Source: Trichococcus sp. K1Tr (GTDB taxonomy: Bacteria > Bacillota > Bacilli > Lactobacillales > Aerococcaceae). Taken from it: 64,000 nucleotides of DNA. The stretch covers positions 1 through 64,000 of the forward strand of contig NZ_JAQMHR010000002.1 in the NCBI RefSeq assembly GCF_028309625.1, written 5' to 3'. The notes beneath the pieces were generated by a model. The model did not search any database. It was not told the origin of the DNA and saw only the letters and a program-made list of their open reading frames with translations. Shown piece by piece: positions 1 through 7,087 of this stretch (within the stretch, counting starts at the first letter, position 1; every line of letters starts with the position of its first letter). Made by a program: the position numbers and the translations under genes.

Positions 1-39
1 TCCAAGCTGATGTCGGGAGTTCGATTCTCCTCACCCGCT
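1..39 (+). tRNA. tRNA-Gly(UCC), 3' part only
   Basis: The window opens at the anticodon (TCC) of a glycine tRNA. The 3' half of the anticodon stem, the T arm with GTTCGATTC and the acceptor strand CACCCGC plus discriminator T are visible. The 5' half lies outside the window. No CCA is encoded. Confidence 0.85.
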
Positions 40-50
40 TTTTTTAAGAA

Positions 51-124
<74 letters not shown>

Positions 125-160
125 TTGTTAAAGCATACAGATAGTGGAGTTCTCTTTTAA

Positions 161-248
161 GGGGAAGTACTCAAGTGGCTGAAGAGGCGCCCCTGCTAAG
201 GGTGTAGGTCGTTAACGCGGCGCGAGGGTTCAAATCCCTCCTTCTCCG
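161..248 (+). tRNA. tRNA-Ser(GCU)
   Basis: This is a class II tRNA with a long variable arm. Acceptor GGGGAAG pairs with CTTCTCC (one G-U), the anticodon loop CTGCTAA gives GCU, and the discriminator is G. Confidence 0.95.
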
Positions 249-274
249 TAGCTTTATCAAAAAAATAAAAGTAT

Positions 275-346
275 GGTCCGTTGGTCAAGCGGTTAAGACA
301 CCGCCCTTTCACGGCGGTAACACGGGTTCGATTCCCGTACGGATCA
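275..346 (+). tRNA. tRNA-Glu(UUC), copy 1
   Basis: This 72-nt tRNA has acceptor GGTCCGT/ACGGATC and anticodon loop CTTTCAC giving UUC. It is the first of four copies with the same sequence in this array. Confidence 0.95.
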
Positions 347-362
347 TTGTTTCCAGCATTAT

Positions 363-435
363 GGAGGTTTAGCTCAGCTGGGAGAGCGTCTGCCTTACAA
401 GCAGAATGTCGGCGGTTCGATCCCGTCAACCTCCA
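363..435 (+). tRNA. tRNA-Val(UAC), copy 1
   Basis: Acceptor GGAGGTT pairs with AACCTCC, and the anticodon loop CTTACAA gives UAC. An identical copy lies at 955-1027. Confidence 0.95.
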
Positions 436-460
436 TTGCATTATTTATTTTCAACCTTAT

Positions 461-532
461 GGTCCGTTGGTCAAGCGGTTAAGACACCGCCCTTTCACGG
501 CGGTAACACGGGTTCGATTCCCGTACGGATCA
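461..532 (+). tRNA. tRNA-Glu(UUC), copy 2
   Basis: The sequence is identical to the copy at 275-346. With its upstream leader (TTTTCAACCTTA) it starts a roughly 172-bp unit that is repeated twice downstream. Confidence 0.95.
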
Positions 533-632
533 TCATCCTAGCTGTTGCAGCTCTAACTGCTTAACGGACGGATACCAATGGACGTCAGTTCCAACCAATC
601 AATCTCCATCTTAATAGTATTTTCAACCTTAC

Positions 633-704
633 GGTCCGTTGGTCAAGCGGTTAAGACACCGCCCTTTCACGGCGGTAACACGGGTTCGATTCCCGTACGG
701 ATCA
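633..704 (+). tRNA. tRNA-Glu(UUC), copy 3
   Basis: The tRNA is identical to the other Glu copies. The spacer before it is a diverged copy of the spacer before copy 4, so the two arose by tandem duplication. Confidence 0.95.
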
Positions 705-805
705 TCATCCTAGCTGTTGCAGCTCTAACTGCTAAACGGACAGGATAGGAATGGAGCTCAGCTCCATCCAATCAATTTCCATCTTAATAATATTTTCAAC
801 CTTAT

Positions 806-877
806 GGTCCGTTGGTCAAGCGGTTAAGACACCGCCCTTTCACGGCGGTAACACGGGTTCGATTCCCGTACGGATCA
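806..877 (+). tRNA. tRNA-Glu(UUC), copy 4
   Basis: The tRNA is identical to the other Glu copies and is the last unit of the tandem tRNA-Glu expansion. Confidence 0.95.
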
Positions 878-954
878 TTAGCATGGCTGTTACAGCTTCA
901 GCTGTTTTGCAGACATGATACACTTGAGCGTCAGCTCACAGTGTTTCTACACCT

Positions 955-1027
955 GGAGGTTTAGCTCAGCTGGGAGAGCGTCTGCCTTACAAGCAGAATG
1001 TCGGCGGTTCGATCCCGTCAACCTCCA
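955..1027 (+). tRNA. tRNA-Val(UAC), copy 2
   Basis: The sequence is identical to the tRNA-Val at 363-435. tRNA-Asp begins only two bases downstream, so the two must be separated from a common precursor. Confidence 0.95.
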
Positions 1028-1029
1028 TT

Positions 1030-1102
1030 GGTTCCGTGGTGTAGGGGTCAACATGCCTGCCTGTCACGCAGGAGATCGCGGGTTCAAATCCCGTCGGAGC
1101 CG
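1030..1102 (+). tRNA. tRNA-Asp(GUC)
   Basis: Acceptor GGTTCCG pairs with CGGAGCC, the anticodon loop CTGTCAC gives GUC, and the discriminator is G. Confidence 0.95.
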
Positions 1103-1121
1103 TTTTTTAAATTTTTATTTT

Positions 1122-1194
1122 GGTCTGATAGCTCAGTTGGTAGAGCACTTGATTGAAGCTCAAGGTGTCGGCGGTTCGAATCCGTCTCGGACCA
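1122..1194 (+). tRNA. tRNA-Phe(GAA)
   Basis: The anticodon stem CTTGA/TCAAG encloses loop TTGAAGC, giving GAA. Acceptor GGTCTGA pairs with TCGGACC, and the discriminator is A. Confidence 0.92.
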
Positions 1195-1207
1195 TTTTTT
1201 ATATGAT

Positions 1208-1288
1208 GGAGGGATAGCGAAGTGGCTAAACGCGGCGGACTGTAAATCCGCTCTTTCGGGTTCGGCAGTTCGAATCTGCCTCCCTCCA
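1208..1288 (+). tRNA. tRNA-Tyr(GUA)
   Basis: This class II tRNA has anticodon loop CTGTAAA (GUA), a long variable arm, and acceptor GGAGGGA/TCCCTCC. Confidence 0.95.
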
Positions 1289-1311
1289 TTTTTTAAAAGC
1301 TTACTCTGAAT

Positions 1312-1382
1312 AGGGGTATAGTTTAAAGGTAGAACAACGGTCTCCAAAACCGTCGGTGTGGGTTCAAGTCCTACTACCCCTG
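1312..1382 (+). tRNA. tRNA-Trp(CCA)
   Basis: Acceptor AGGGGTA pairs with TACCCCT, the anticodon loop CTCCAAA gives CCA, and the discriminator is G. Confidence 0.95.
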
Positions 1383-1399
1383 TATCAACATTATATTAT

Positions 1400-1473
1400 G
1401 GCGATTGTGGCGAAGTGGTTAACGCACCGGTTTGTGGATCCGGCATTCGTGGGTTCAATTCCCATCAGTCGCC
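1400..1473 (+). tRNA. tRNA-His(GUG)
   Basis: The gene encodes the extra 5' G(-1) opposite discriminator C that is typical of bacterial tRNA-His. The anticodon loop TTGTGGA gives GUG. Confidence 0.95.
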
Positions 1474-1480
1474 CTCTTAT

Positions 1481-1552
1481 TGGGCTATCGCCAAGCGGTA
1501 AGGCAACAGACTTTGACTCTGTCATTCGTTGGTTCGAATCCAGCTAGCCCAG
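1481..1552 (+). tRNA. tRNA-Gln(UUG)
   Basis: Acceptor TGGGCTA pairs with TAGCCCA, the anticodon loop CTTTGAC gives UUG, and the discriminator is G. Confidence 0.95.
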
Positions 1553-1575
1553 TTTTTTTCGAATAGTAACACCTC

Positions 1576-1646
1576 GGCGGTATAGCCAAGTGGTAAGGCA
1601 CAGGTCTGCAAAACCTCTATCACCGGTTCAAATCCGGTTACCGCCT
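1576..1646 (+). tRNA. tRNA-Cys(GCA)
   Basis: Acceptor GGCGGTA pairs with TACCGCC, the anticodon loop CTGCAAA gives GCA, and the discriminator is T. Confidence 0.95.
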
Positions 1647-1685
1647 TTCCATGAGTAAGATGGAAAATTGCATTCTTCATATCAT

Positions 1686-1769
1686 GCCGGCGTGGCGGAA
1701 TTGGCAGACGCGCTGGACTCAAAATCCAGTGCCCGCAAGGGCGTGCCGGTTCGACCCCGGCCGCCGGTA
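1686..1769 (+). tRNA. tRNA-Leu(CAA)
   Basis: This class II tRNA has anticodon loop CTCAAAA (CAA) and a long variable arm. Acceptor GCCGGCG pairs with CGCCGGT, with a terminal G-U. It is the last tRNA before the operon terminator. Confidence 0.93.
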
Positions 1770-1778
1770 TCACACAAA

Positions 1779-1820
1779 CAAGCCCAGAGAGATGGTTTCC
1801 ATCTTTCTGGGCTTGTTTTT
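1779..1820 (+). terminator. Rho-independent terminator of the tRNA array
   Basis: A long stem (AAGCCCAGA with TCTGGGCTT plus inner pairs) is followed by a T-run. It ends the tRNA transcript and abuts the group II intron fragment that begins at 1823. Confidence 0.9.
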
Positions 1821-1822
1821 TG

Positions 1823-2050
1823 GTGTGCCCGGCGTTGGGTGATAACTTTGTGGTGAAAGCCCAATATAGACTTTGCAACAGGAACTGTTAGTGAATGACA
1901 AGGGTGTCCACGGTGAGTTGGAATCTGAAGGAAGTCGGACGCAAACACTCGTACTGATGTACAGAAATTGGATAGTTTACACTAAACTGGACGGTTTCGT
2001 TAAGGCCAGTTAAACTTGTGGGACTAATCACTCAAGGGAGGGACTAACCA
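1823..2050 (+). mobile_element. Class C group II intron, 5' fragment
   Basis: The segment starts with GTGTGCCCGGC, the 5' consensus of bacterial class C group II introns. It continues with domain I-like tracts such as CAAGGGTGTCC (about 1899-1909), TGGAATCTGAAGGAAG and a TGATGTACAGAAA block, in the order I recall from the Oceanobacillus class C intron. It lies right after the T-run of the tRNA terminator, the target preference of this class. An ATG at 2050 opens only a 6-codon frame, and no reverse transcriptase or domain V/VI follows. The element is a 5' relic; its 3' limit is uncertain. Confidence 0.72.
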
Positions 2051-2079
2051 TGGAAAAAAGAACAATGTAAAAGAAAATA

Positions 2080-2221
2080 ATGAGGTAGGTACTGCCTTTC
2101 GAGCCTACTCAATATCCATTCCCTCTGCGTGCAAAGACATACGCAGGCAAGGAAGGAGTTCGTAGGAAGCTCCCACTTCAAGCGTGAATCCACAAGGATT
2201 AGCTAAGTGGGAGTAGTTCAT
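2080..2221 (+). mobile_element. IS200/IS605-type right end (omega-RNA-like relic)
   Basis: A hairpin CTCCCACTT (2170-2178) / AAGTGGGAG (2205-2213) is followed by TAGTTCAT, the usual look of the 3' end of tnpB-type IS200/IS605 elements, where the TnpB guide RNA scaffold is encoded. Two smaller stem-loops lie upstream (TAGGT...GCCTA near 2086 and GCGT...ACGC near 2128), as in such scaffolds. No tnpA or tnpB reading frame remains. The call rests on remembered family features, not an alignment. Confidence 0.55.
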
Positions 2222-2345
2222 ATTACCATCATTCGTTTTGTTGAGAATAATATAATTTGCGCTTTCTGTGGCTATGTAGGTATTAGTATTCAGTTTATAT
2301 AATAAAAAAATAAAAAATATTATAGTAAAAACAAACGGATTAATC

Positions 2346-2393
2346 TTGTCAATTTAACCTTAAAATGTTATATTTAAAAACGGAAACGTTTCC
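2346..2393 (+). promoter_or_regulatory. GH32 promoter with palindromic operator
   Basis: A -35 TTGTCA (2346-2351) and a -10 TATATT (2369-2374) are separated by 17 bp. The perfect palindrome GGAAACGTTTCC (2382-2393) sits just downstream, where the transcript should start. It resembles a LacI/CcpA-type (cre) site, so repression by a sugar-responsive regulator or catabolite repression is likely. No LacI-type regulator is encoded nearby. Confidence 0.65.
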
Positions 2394-2416
2394 AAAAAAG
2401 AAAAGGAGGGGCTAAA

Positions 2417-3832
2417 TTGAAAAAATGGCTAAGTATTGGTCTAAGCATTGCCGTCATTGGAGGTTTTTTCTTGGTAAATAAACCATATCTTTTTTCCAAT
2501 AAAACAACGATCCAACAAATTTATCCACGCTCGAATGAGAGCTTTGTTGGAGATCCGATGCCTTATTTTAATGGTGAGGAATTTATGATTTATTATTTAG
2601 AAGACTTACGAGATGATCAGACTGGTTTTCATCCGATCAGTTTAATGACGACGACTGACTTTATTAATTACACAGATCATAGTGAAGTGATTCCATTTGT
2701 AAATGATCAGAATGATCAGGAGTTAGCCTTAGGGACTGGCTCTGTCATAATTGATTCAGATGGGTTGTATCATGCATTTTATACCGGCCATAATGGATCA
2801 TTGTCACCCAAGGAAGCAATTATGCATGCCACCAGTAAAGATGGAGTCAAGTGGAATAAGCAGCCCGAGCACGCGTTTTTCGCTAGTACACAGTATGAAG
2901 CGGATGACTTCAGAGATCCCTTTGTGTTTTACGAAGAAGATTCTCAGGAGTATTGGATGCTCATTACAGCACGTCAAAATGGAACAGGCGTTATTGCTAG
3001 ATATACTTCAACGGATTTAATAACCTGGGAAGATCAGGGGACTTTTTTTGTAAATGATTTTGGAAACGATTCCAACTTAGAGTGTCCCTCACTTGTTTAT
3101 TTTGAAGGGAAATGGTATTTGGCTTTTTCGGATCAATGGGATAAACGTGTTGTTCATTACCGTATCGCGGATAGTGTCAATGGACCTTTCGTCAAACCAG
3201 CCAACTTAGATCATTGGGATAGTTCTGGTTTTTATGCGGGAAGATTAGAAACAGATGGAGAGAAACTTTATGTAATGGGTTGGATTCCAACAAAAGAACA
3301 ACACCGTGACAATCAAAACTATAATTGGGCAGGTAATCTTGCTGTCCATGAATTGATAGCTAAGGATGATAAACTATTGCCGACGTTGCCTGAAAGCGTT
3401 AAAGAACAGGTGAATACGGTAGCTTTCACAAATCAGACAATTCCTGAAGGCCAATCCATCACTTTTGATGCTAACGAGGAAACCGTTCTGTATTCTGGAA
3501 AAGTCGTCTTAGATGAACAAACAAAAAAATGGGCCTTTCAATTTAACAGCAAAGAAAACCAATCGGATCTAAATGTTATTTTTGATACAGAACTAAATAC
3601 AGTCGCATACTATAATCGTTCTTTAGATAGGCTGGAAAATTATGCTCCACAAACTGAAATGCCTTTTGACTTTGCTGGTCGATCAAGTGTAACTATTAAA
3701 CTGGTCTTAGAAGATGATATTGTTGTTCTCTATCTGGATGATGAAATTGTCCTCTCAAATCGGATGTATCAAGCTAAAGATAGTGATTGGGCAATCATGG
3801 CTATTGAAGGTCAACTAAAGATAGAATCATAA
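2417..3832 (+). CDS. GH32 family glycoside hydrolase, membrane-anchored or secreted
   Basis: The 471-aa protein begins at a TTG six bases after GGAGGGG. Residues 5-21 form a hydrophobic signal/anchor segment. The five-bladed propeller of GH32 (levanase, fructanase, invertase) is recognisable by GDP with D46 as candidate nucleophile (in place of the usual NDPNG), FRDP with D167 as stabiliser, and ECPS with E222 as acid/base. The C-terminal third is a beta-sandwich. It probably cleaves beta-fructosides (fructan or sucrose-type sugars) outside the membrane. The weak first motif leaves specificity open. The gene stands alone behind its own promoter and operator, next to mobile-element debris, which could mean acquisition. 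Confidence 0.85.
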   Translation: MKKWLSIGLSIAVIGGFFLVNKPYLFSNKTTIQQIYPRSNESFVGDPMPYFNGEEFMIYYLEDLRDDQTGFHPISLMTTTDFINYTDHSEVIPFVNDQNDQELALGTGSVIIDSDGLYHAFYTGHNGSLSPKEAIMHATSKDGVKWNKQPEHAFFASTQYEADDFRDPFVFYEEDSQEYWMLITARQNGTGVIARYTSTDLITWEDQGTFFVNDFGNDSNLECPSLVYFEGKWYLAFSDQWDKRVVHYRIADSVNGPFVKPANLDHWDSSGFYAGRLETDGEKLYVMGWIPTKEQHRDNQNYNWAGNLAVHELIAKDDKLLPTLPESVKEQVNTVAFTNQTIPEGQSITFDANEETVLYSGKVVLDEQTKKWAFQFNSKENQSDLNVIFDTELNTVAYYNRSLDRLENYAPQTEMPFDFAGRSSVTIKLVLEDDIVVLYLDDEIVLSNRMYQAKDSDWAIMAIEGQLKIES

Positions 3833-4010
3833 GAGATTGATAAAAGTCGAGTTAGTATCAGTCAGAGTAGTATTTGTCATTTTTAGTTTGATAACTTCGA
3901 GAAACTATTATGCTGAAGAATATCGCCACAATTCCATTTTTCACCCGAAGAAATTGGGCTAAATGACCCAAAGAGAATGGCAATGTGCGGCAAGCTTACT
4001 TCTCACCATA

Positions 4011-4059
4011 GAACATCTGAACTCCGGCGAAGCAAGTATTCGCCGGAGTTCAGATGTTC
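4011..4059. repeat. CTCCGG hairpin repeat with perfect 21-bp arms
   Basis: Arms 4011-4031 and 4039-4059 are perfect inverted repeats containing CTCCGGCGAA / TTCGCCGGAG, with a 7-nt loop. There is no T-run, so it is not a normal terminator. Confidence 0.85.
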
Positions 4060-4066
4060 TTACTAT

Positions 4067-4151
4067 ATTCAGTTCCGGGGAGCCCCCCTTAACCGGAACT
4101 GAATGTCTGGATTGTTTCCTTACCTCCGGCGAAACACTCCTCATCGGTGGT
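4067..4151. repeat. Two further hairpin repeat units
   Basis: Unit one has arms ATTCAGTTCCGG (4067-4078) and CCGGAACTGAAT (4093-4104). Unit two is degenerate, ACCTCCG (4122-4128) with CGGTGGT (4145-4151), and keeps the GCGAAA core seen in other units. Confidence 0.7.
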
Positions 4152-4209
4152 GAGGGGGCTCCCCCGCCTAAGCTACCTCGAGTCATCCATATGCAGACCT
4201 TCATCGTTC

Positions 4210-5187
4210 CTATCTGTACCCCGTGATATTTCTCGGAACATATGCTTCTTCCAAATACTTGATTTCCTCCGCGCTCAATGCGACTTCGAATGCGCCAAGG
4301 GCATCATCCAGATATTTCACTTTCGTTGCACCGATCAGCGGGGAGGTGACGTAGTCTTTGCTCAACATCCAGGCAGTCGCGACTTGTCCGCGTGTGATGC
4401 CGCGTTCGTCGGCCAATTTATGGACCCTCGAGATGACTTCATTGTCGGAAGCCACAATGTATGCAGGCAGATTTGCCTCCACTGCTTGGCTGGAACGGGC
4501 TGTGAAGGCGCCGATATCCCTCGTCAATCTTCCTCCCGCCAACGGACTCCAAGGCGTCATCGCAACTTTTTGATCCTGCAGCAAAGGAATCATTTCGCGT
4601 TCTTCTTCCCGGTAGAGCAGATTGTACAGGTTCTGCATGGAAACAAATTTCGTCCAGCCGTTCTTCTGGGCGATGAATTGGGCTTTCGCAAATTGCCAAG
4701 CATGCATGGAAGAGGCTCCGATATAACGCACTTTCCCCATTTTCACCAAGTCATGCAGTGCTTCCATTGTCTCTTCGATAGGCGTGCCGTAATCCCAGCG
4801 GTGGATGATGTACAGGTCCAGATAATCCGTCTGCAATCTCTTCAAAGAGCGGTCGATTTCGGCGAATATGTTTTTGCGGGACAAGCCTTTCGCATTCGGC
4901 CCCTCGAACATCGGGAAATATAACTTGGAAGCCAGGACGATTTCATCGCGGTTGGCGAAATCCTTCAAAGCCTTGCCGACGATTTCTTCACTGGATCCAG
5001 CTGAATAGAGGTTCGCAGTATCGAAGAAATTGATTCCGGAGTCCAAAGCTTTTTTGATGATTTCGCGGCTTTCCGCTTCACCTATCGACCATTTTTCGCG
5101 ACCGCGTTCCGGTTCCCCGAAGCCCATGCAGCCCAGACACAGTTTTGAGACTTCCATACCGGTATTGCCTAATTTCACATGCTCCAT
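4210..5187 (-). CDS. Aldo/keto reductase
   Basis: The 325-aa protein has the AKR (beta/alpha)8 barrel with the catalytic tetrad D56, Y61, K88 and H129 (in FFDTANLY, ASKLY and IIHRWD). Such enzymes reduce aldehydes or ketones with NAD(P)H in the cytoplasm; the substrate cannot be read from sequence. It is transcribed divergently from a CMD-family gene and a MerR regulator. Its own promoter has the 19-bp spacer and dyad of MerR-controlled promoters (5227-5257 on this strand), so it is probably induced together with them by reactive aldehydes or electrophiles. The ATG start has GGAGGCGC just upstream. Confidence 0.9.
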   Translation of the reverse strand: MEHVKLGNTGMEVSKLCLGCMGFGEPERGREKWSIGEAESREIIKKALDSGINFFDTANLYSAGSSEEIVGKALKDFANRDEIVLASKLYFPMFEGPNAKGLSRKNIFAEIDRSLKRLQTDYLDLYIIHRWDYGTPIEETMEALHDLVKMGKVRYIGASSMHAWQFAKAQFIAQKNGWTKFVSMQNLYNLLYREEEREMIPLLQDQKVAMTPWSPLAGGRLTRDIGAFTARSSQAVEANLPAYIVASDNEVISRVHKLADERGITRGQVATAWMLSKDYVTSPLIGATKVKYLDDALGAFEVALSAEEIKYLEEAYVPRNITGYR

Positions 5188-5226
5188 GTTAGCGCCTCCA
5201 AATGTTTTTGTTTTTATTATAAACCC

Positions 5227-5336
5227 ATTGTAACTGTTGGAGTAAACTCCAAGACAAGTGTTTTATGCCGAATAAAAAAATATTATTCAATAGCTGCTGT
5301 AACGGTTGACTTGGAGTCCGCTTCAGGATTTAAACT
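5227..5336. promoter_or_regulatory. Divergent MerR-type promoter pair
   Basis: The minus-strand promoter has -35 TTGTCT (5252-5257) and -10 TACAAT (5227-5232) with a 19-bp spacer holding the dyad TTGGAGTaaACTCCAA (5237-5252). The plus-strand promoter has -35 TTGACT (5306-5311) and -10 TAAACT (5331-5336), also 19 bp apart, with CTTGGAGTccGCTTCAGG between. Overlong 19-bp spacers and a dyad between the hexamers are the hallmark of MerR-family activation. The regulator is probably the MerR protein encoded at 6149. Confidence 0.8.
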
Positions 5337-5372
5337 GGGGGTAACAAAAATATGAAATAGGAGGAATGGAAG

Positions 5373-6131
5373 ATGAAAATGATCGAAATTGCAAAAAAGA
5401 ACCATGATGAACTGTTTCCCGGGCACGTGTCGATATTAGCTGAAAAGGATCCGGAATTTATTGAAGTGTTTGATAATTTCGCGTTTGATGAAGTGCTGCA
5501 ATACACCAGTTTGGATGTGATGCAAAGGCAGAAAGTGCTGTTGGCTGCTTTGATCTCCATGCAGTGCGTGAACGAGTTCAAAGCGATGGCGAAGGGTGCT
5601 TTGAATGTAGGCGTCACGCCGGTTGAGCTGAAGGAGATCGTCTATCAGGCCGTCCCTTATGCCGGCTTGGGGAAAGTGTTCGATTTCCTGCATGCGGCAA
5701 ATGAGGTGTTGGAGGCAAGAGGGATTGTGCTGCCTTTGGAGGGCCAATCCACCACAACTGTCGAAAATCGGTTTGAGAAGGGCTTGGAAATCGTCCGTGA
5801 AGCTGCGGGAAACACTGTGGATAACATGCTGGACACGATGCCGCAGAACCAGAAGCATTTTGCCACTTTTTTGGCGGATAACTGTTTCGGCGATTTCTTT
5901 ACCCGCAGCGGCTTGTCGATCCAGGAACGGGAACTGCTGATCTTTACTATGCTGGCTTCGATGGGCGGATCGGAGGCGCAAATGAAGGGGCATATCCGCA
6001 ACAATCTCCGCGTCGGTAATGACAAGCAAAAGCTGTTGGACACGCTCACTGTCCTGTTGCCGTTCATCGGATACCCGCGGACCTTGACGGCGCTGAACTG
6101 CCTGAATGAAGTCGCTCCGGAAGAAAGCTGA
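5373..6131 (+). CDS. Carboxymuconolactone decarboxylase (CMD) family protein, two fused domains
   Basis: The 252-aa protein carries two CMD/AhpD-like helical repeats (about residues 20-110 and 150-240). AhpD-type members use a CxxC pair; here only one cysteine is seen at that place (SMQCVNEFK), so a peroxidase-type disulfide relay is doubtful. Similar proteins often sit beside aldo/keto reductases and MerR regulators in aldehyde or quinone detoxification clusters. It shares a transcript with the downstream MerR gene (17-nt gap) and has a good ribosome site (AGGAGG). The reaction is unknown. Confidence 0.8.
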   Translation: MKMIEIAKKNHDELFPGHVSILAEKDPEFIEVFDNFAFDEVLQYTSLDVMQRQKVLLAALISMQCVNEFKAMAKGALNVGVTPVELKEIVYQAVPYAGLGKVFDFLHAANEVLEARGIVLPLEGQSTTTVENRFEKGLEIVREAAGNTVDNMLDTMPQNQKHFATFLADNCFGDFFTRSGLSIQERELLIFTMLASMGGSEAQMKGHIRNNLRVGNDKQKLLDTLTVLLPFIGYPRTLTALNCLNEVAPEES

Positions 6132-6148
6132 AAGCGCAGGGGATAAAG

Positions 6149-6505
6149 ATGAAAATCGCTCAAGTCAGCAAAGAGAAGCATGTGTCGATCGATAGCTTGC
6201 GGTATTATGAACGGATCGGGCTGATTCCGCCTGTAAAGCGTATTGTGGGCGGAATCAGGGACTATTCGGATGAGGATCTGAAGTGGCTGGATTTCGTGAT
6301 GGAGGTGCGGTCGGCGGGGGTGTCGATCGAACCGTTAATCGATTATGTGCGTCTGTGTGGAGAAGGCCTCCATACCGTTCCGGCCAGGCGGGATCTGTGG
6401 GAAGACGAGTGCGACCTGCTTGAGAAGAGGATCCGCGGGCTGCAGGAGACCTTGGCGCAAATGAAAGGAAAAGTAGACCATTACGACGGGATGCTGAAAG
6501 GCTAG
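6149..6505 (+). CDS. MerR family transcriptional regulator
   Basis: The 118-aa protein has an N-terminal winged helix-turn-helix (residues 1-38, with SIDSLRYYERIGLI) and a C-terminal dimerisation coiled coil (about 75-115). Its size matches the small NmlR/AdhR-like group that answers to aldehydes and electrophiles. One cysteine lies in LCGEG and another in DECDLL. It is the last gene of the CMD operon and probably activates both arms of the divergent promoter at 5227-5336, including its own. Confidence 0.92.
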   Translation: MKIAQVSKEKHVSIDSLRYYERIGLIPPVKRIVGGIRDYSDEDLKWLDFVMEVRSAGVSIEPLIDYVRLCGEGLHTVPARRDLWEDECDLLEKRIRGLQETLAQMKGKVDHYDGMLKG

Positions 6506-6506
6506 G

Positions 6507-6534
6507 GTTGGGACATTTGTTCCAGCTCTTTTTT
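6507..6534 (+). terminator. Weak Rho-independent terminator after the MerR gene
   Basis: GTTGGGA pairs with TTCCAGC (two G-U pairs) around a CATTTG loop, followed by CTCTTTTTTA. Confidence 0.55.
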
Positions 6535-6549
6535 ATTTCATATTTTATG

Positions 6550-6578
6550 TTGCAAATGCAATAAAAATCCGTTATGCT
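6550..6578 (+). promoter_or_regulatory. marR-paiA promoter
   Basis: -35 TTGCAA (6550-6555) and -10 TATGCT (6573-6578) have 17 bp between them. The inverted repeat TTGCA-aa-TGCAA overlaps the -35 and is a plausible operator for the downstream MarR protein. The in-frame ATG at 6574 falls inside the -10, which argues that translation starts later, at 6613. Confidence 0.65.
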
Positions 6579-6612
6579 TTATCTAAATTTACAGAAATGG
6601 CAGGTGAGTGGT

Positions 6613-7065
6613 ATGGCGGAAATTCTCCGCGAAATCGGCATGATCGCCAGGGCTTTGGATTCGATCGCGAACATCGAGTTCAAGGAGTTCGACCTGACGA
6701 GGGGGCAGTACTTGTACCTCATCCGCATCTGCGAAAATCCGGGCATCATCCAGGAAAAATTGGCGGATATGATCAAAGTGGATCGCACGACGGCTTCGCG
6801 CGCCATCAAAAAGTTGGAAGCGAACGGCTTCATCGAAAAGAAAGCCGACGCCGCAAACAGAAAGATCAAGCACATCTTCCCGACGGAAAAAGGAAAAGCG
6901 ATCTCCCCGAACATCAGCAGGGAAAATGAACACTCGGAACGGGTGGCGCTGCAGGGATTGTCGGAAGGGGAAGCAGCGGTTCTCCGCGGACTGCTCCAAA
7001 AGGTCCGGAAAAACATCGAAGGCGATTGGGAATACGTGAAAAAAGGCAACAAAAGAAACTACTGA
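6613..7065 (+). CDS. MarR family transcriptional regulator
   Basis: The protein is about 150 aa with the MarR winged helix (NPGIIQEKLADMIKVDRTT, then a wing around KADAANRKIK). The start at 6613 is chosen because AGGTGAG precedes it and the alternative ATG at 6574 lies in the promoter -10. It is followed 22 bp later by a PaiA-like acetyltransferase, so it probably controls that gene and itself. The ligand is unknown. Confidence 0.88.
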   Translation: MAEILREIGMIARALDSIANIEFKEFDLTRGQYLYLIRICENPGIIQEKLADMIKVDRTTASRAIKKLEANGFIEKKADAANRKIKHIFPTEKGKAISPNISRENEHSERVALQGLSEGEAAVLRGLLQKVRKNIEGDWEYVKKGNKRNY

Positions 7066-7087
7066 AGCAAGGATAGGAGAGAGCAAC

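Larger units (their letters stand above)
3833..4209. other. Gene-free interval with hairpin repeats
   Basis: No supported gene lies here. Three hairpin units of the window-wide CTCCGG repeat family fill 4011-4151 (listed separately). The rest shows no clear promoter or terminator. Confidence 0.6.

Noticed and set aside
196-1948. Short reading frames on both strands across the tRNA array
   Set aside because: They are translations of tRNA genes and terminator sequence, repeat with the tRNA copies, and lack ribosome sites.
4147-4923. 258-aa plus-strand frame antisense to the aldo/keto reductase
   Set aside because: It is a shadow of the reductase gene with no ribosome site or recognisable domain.
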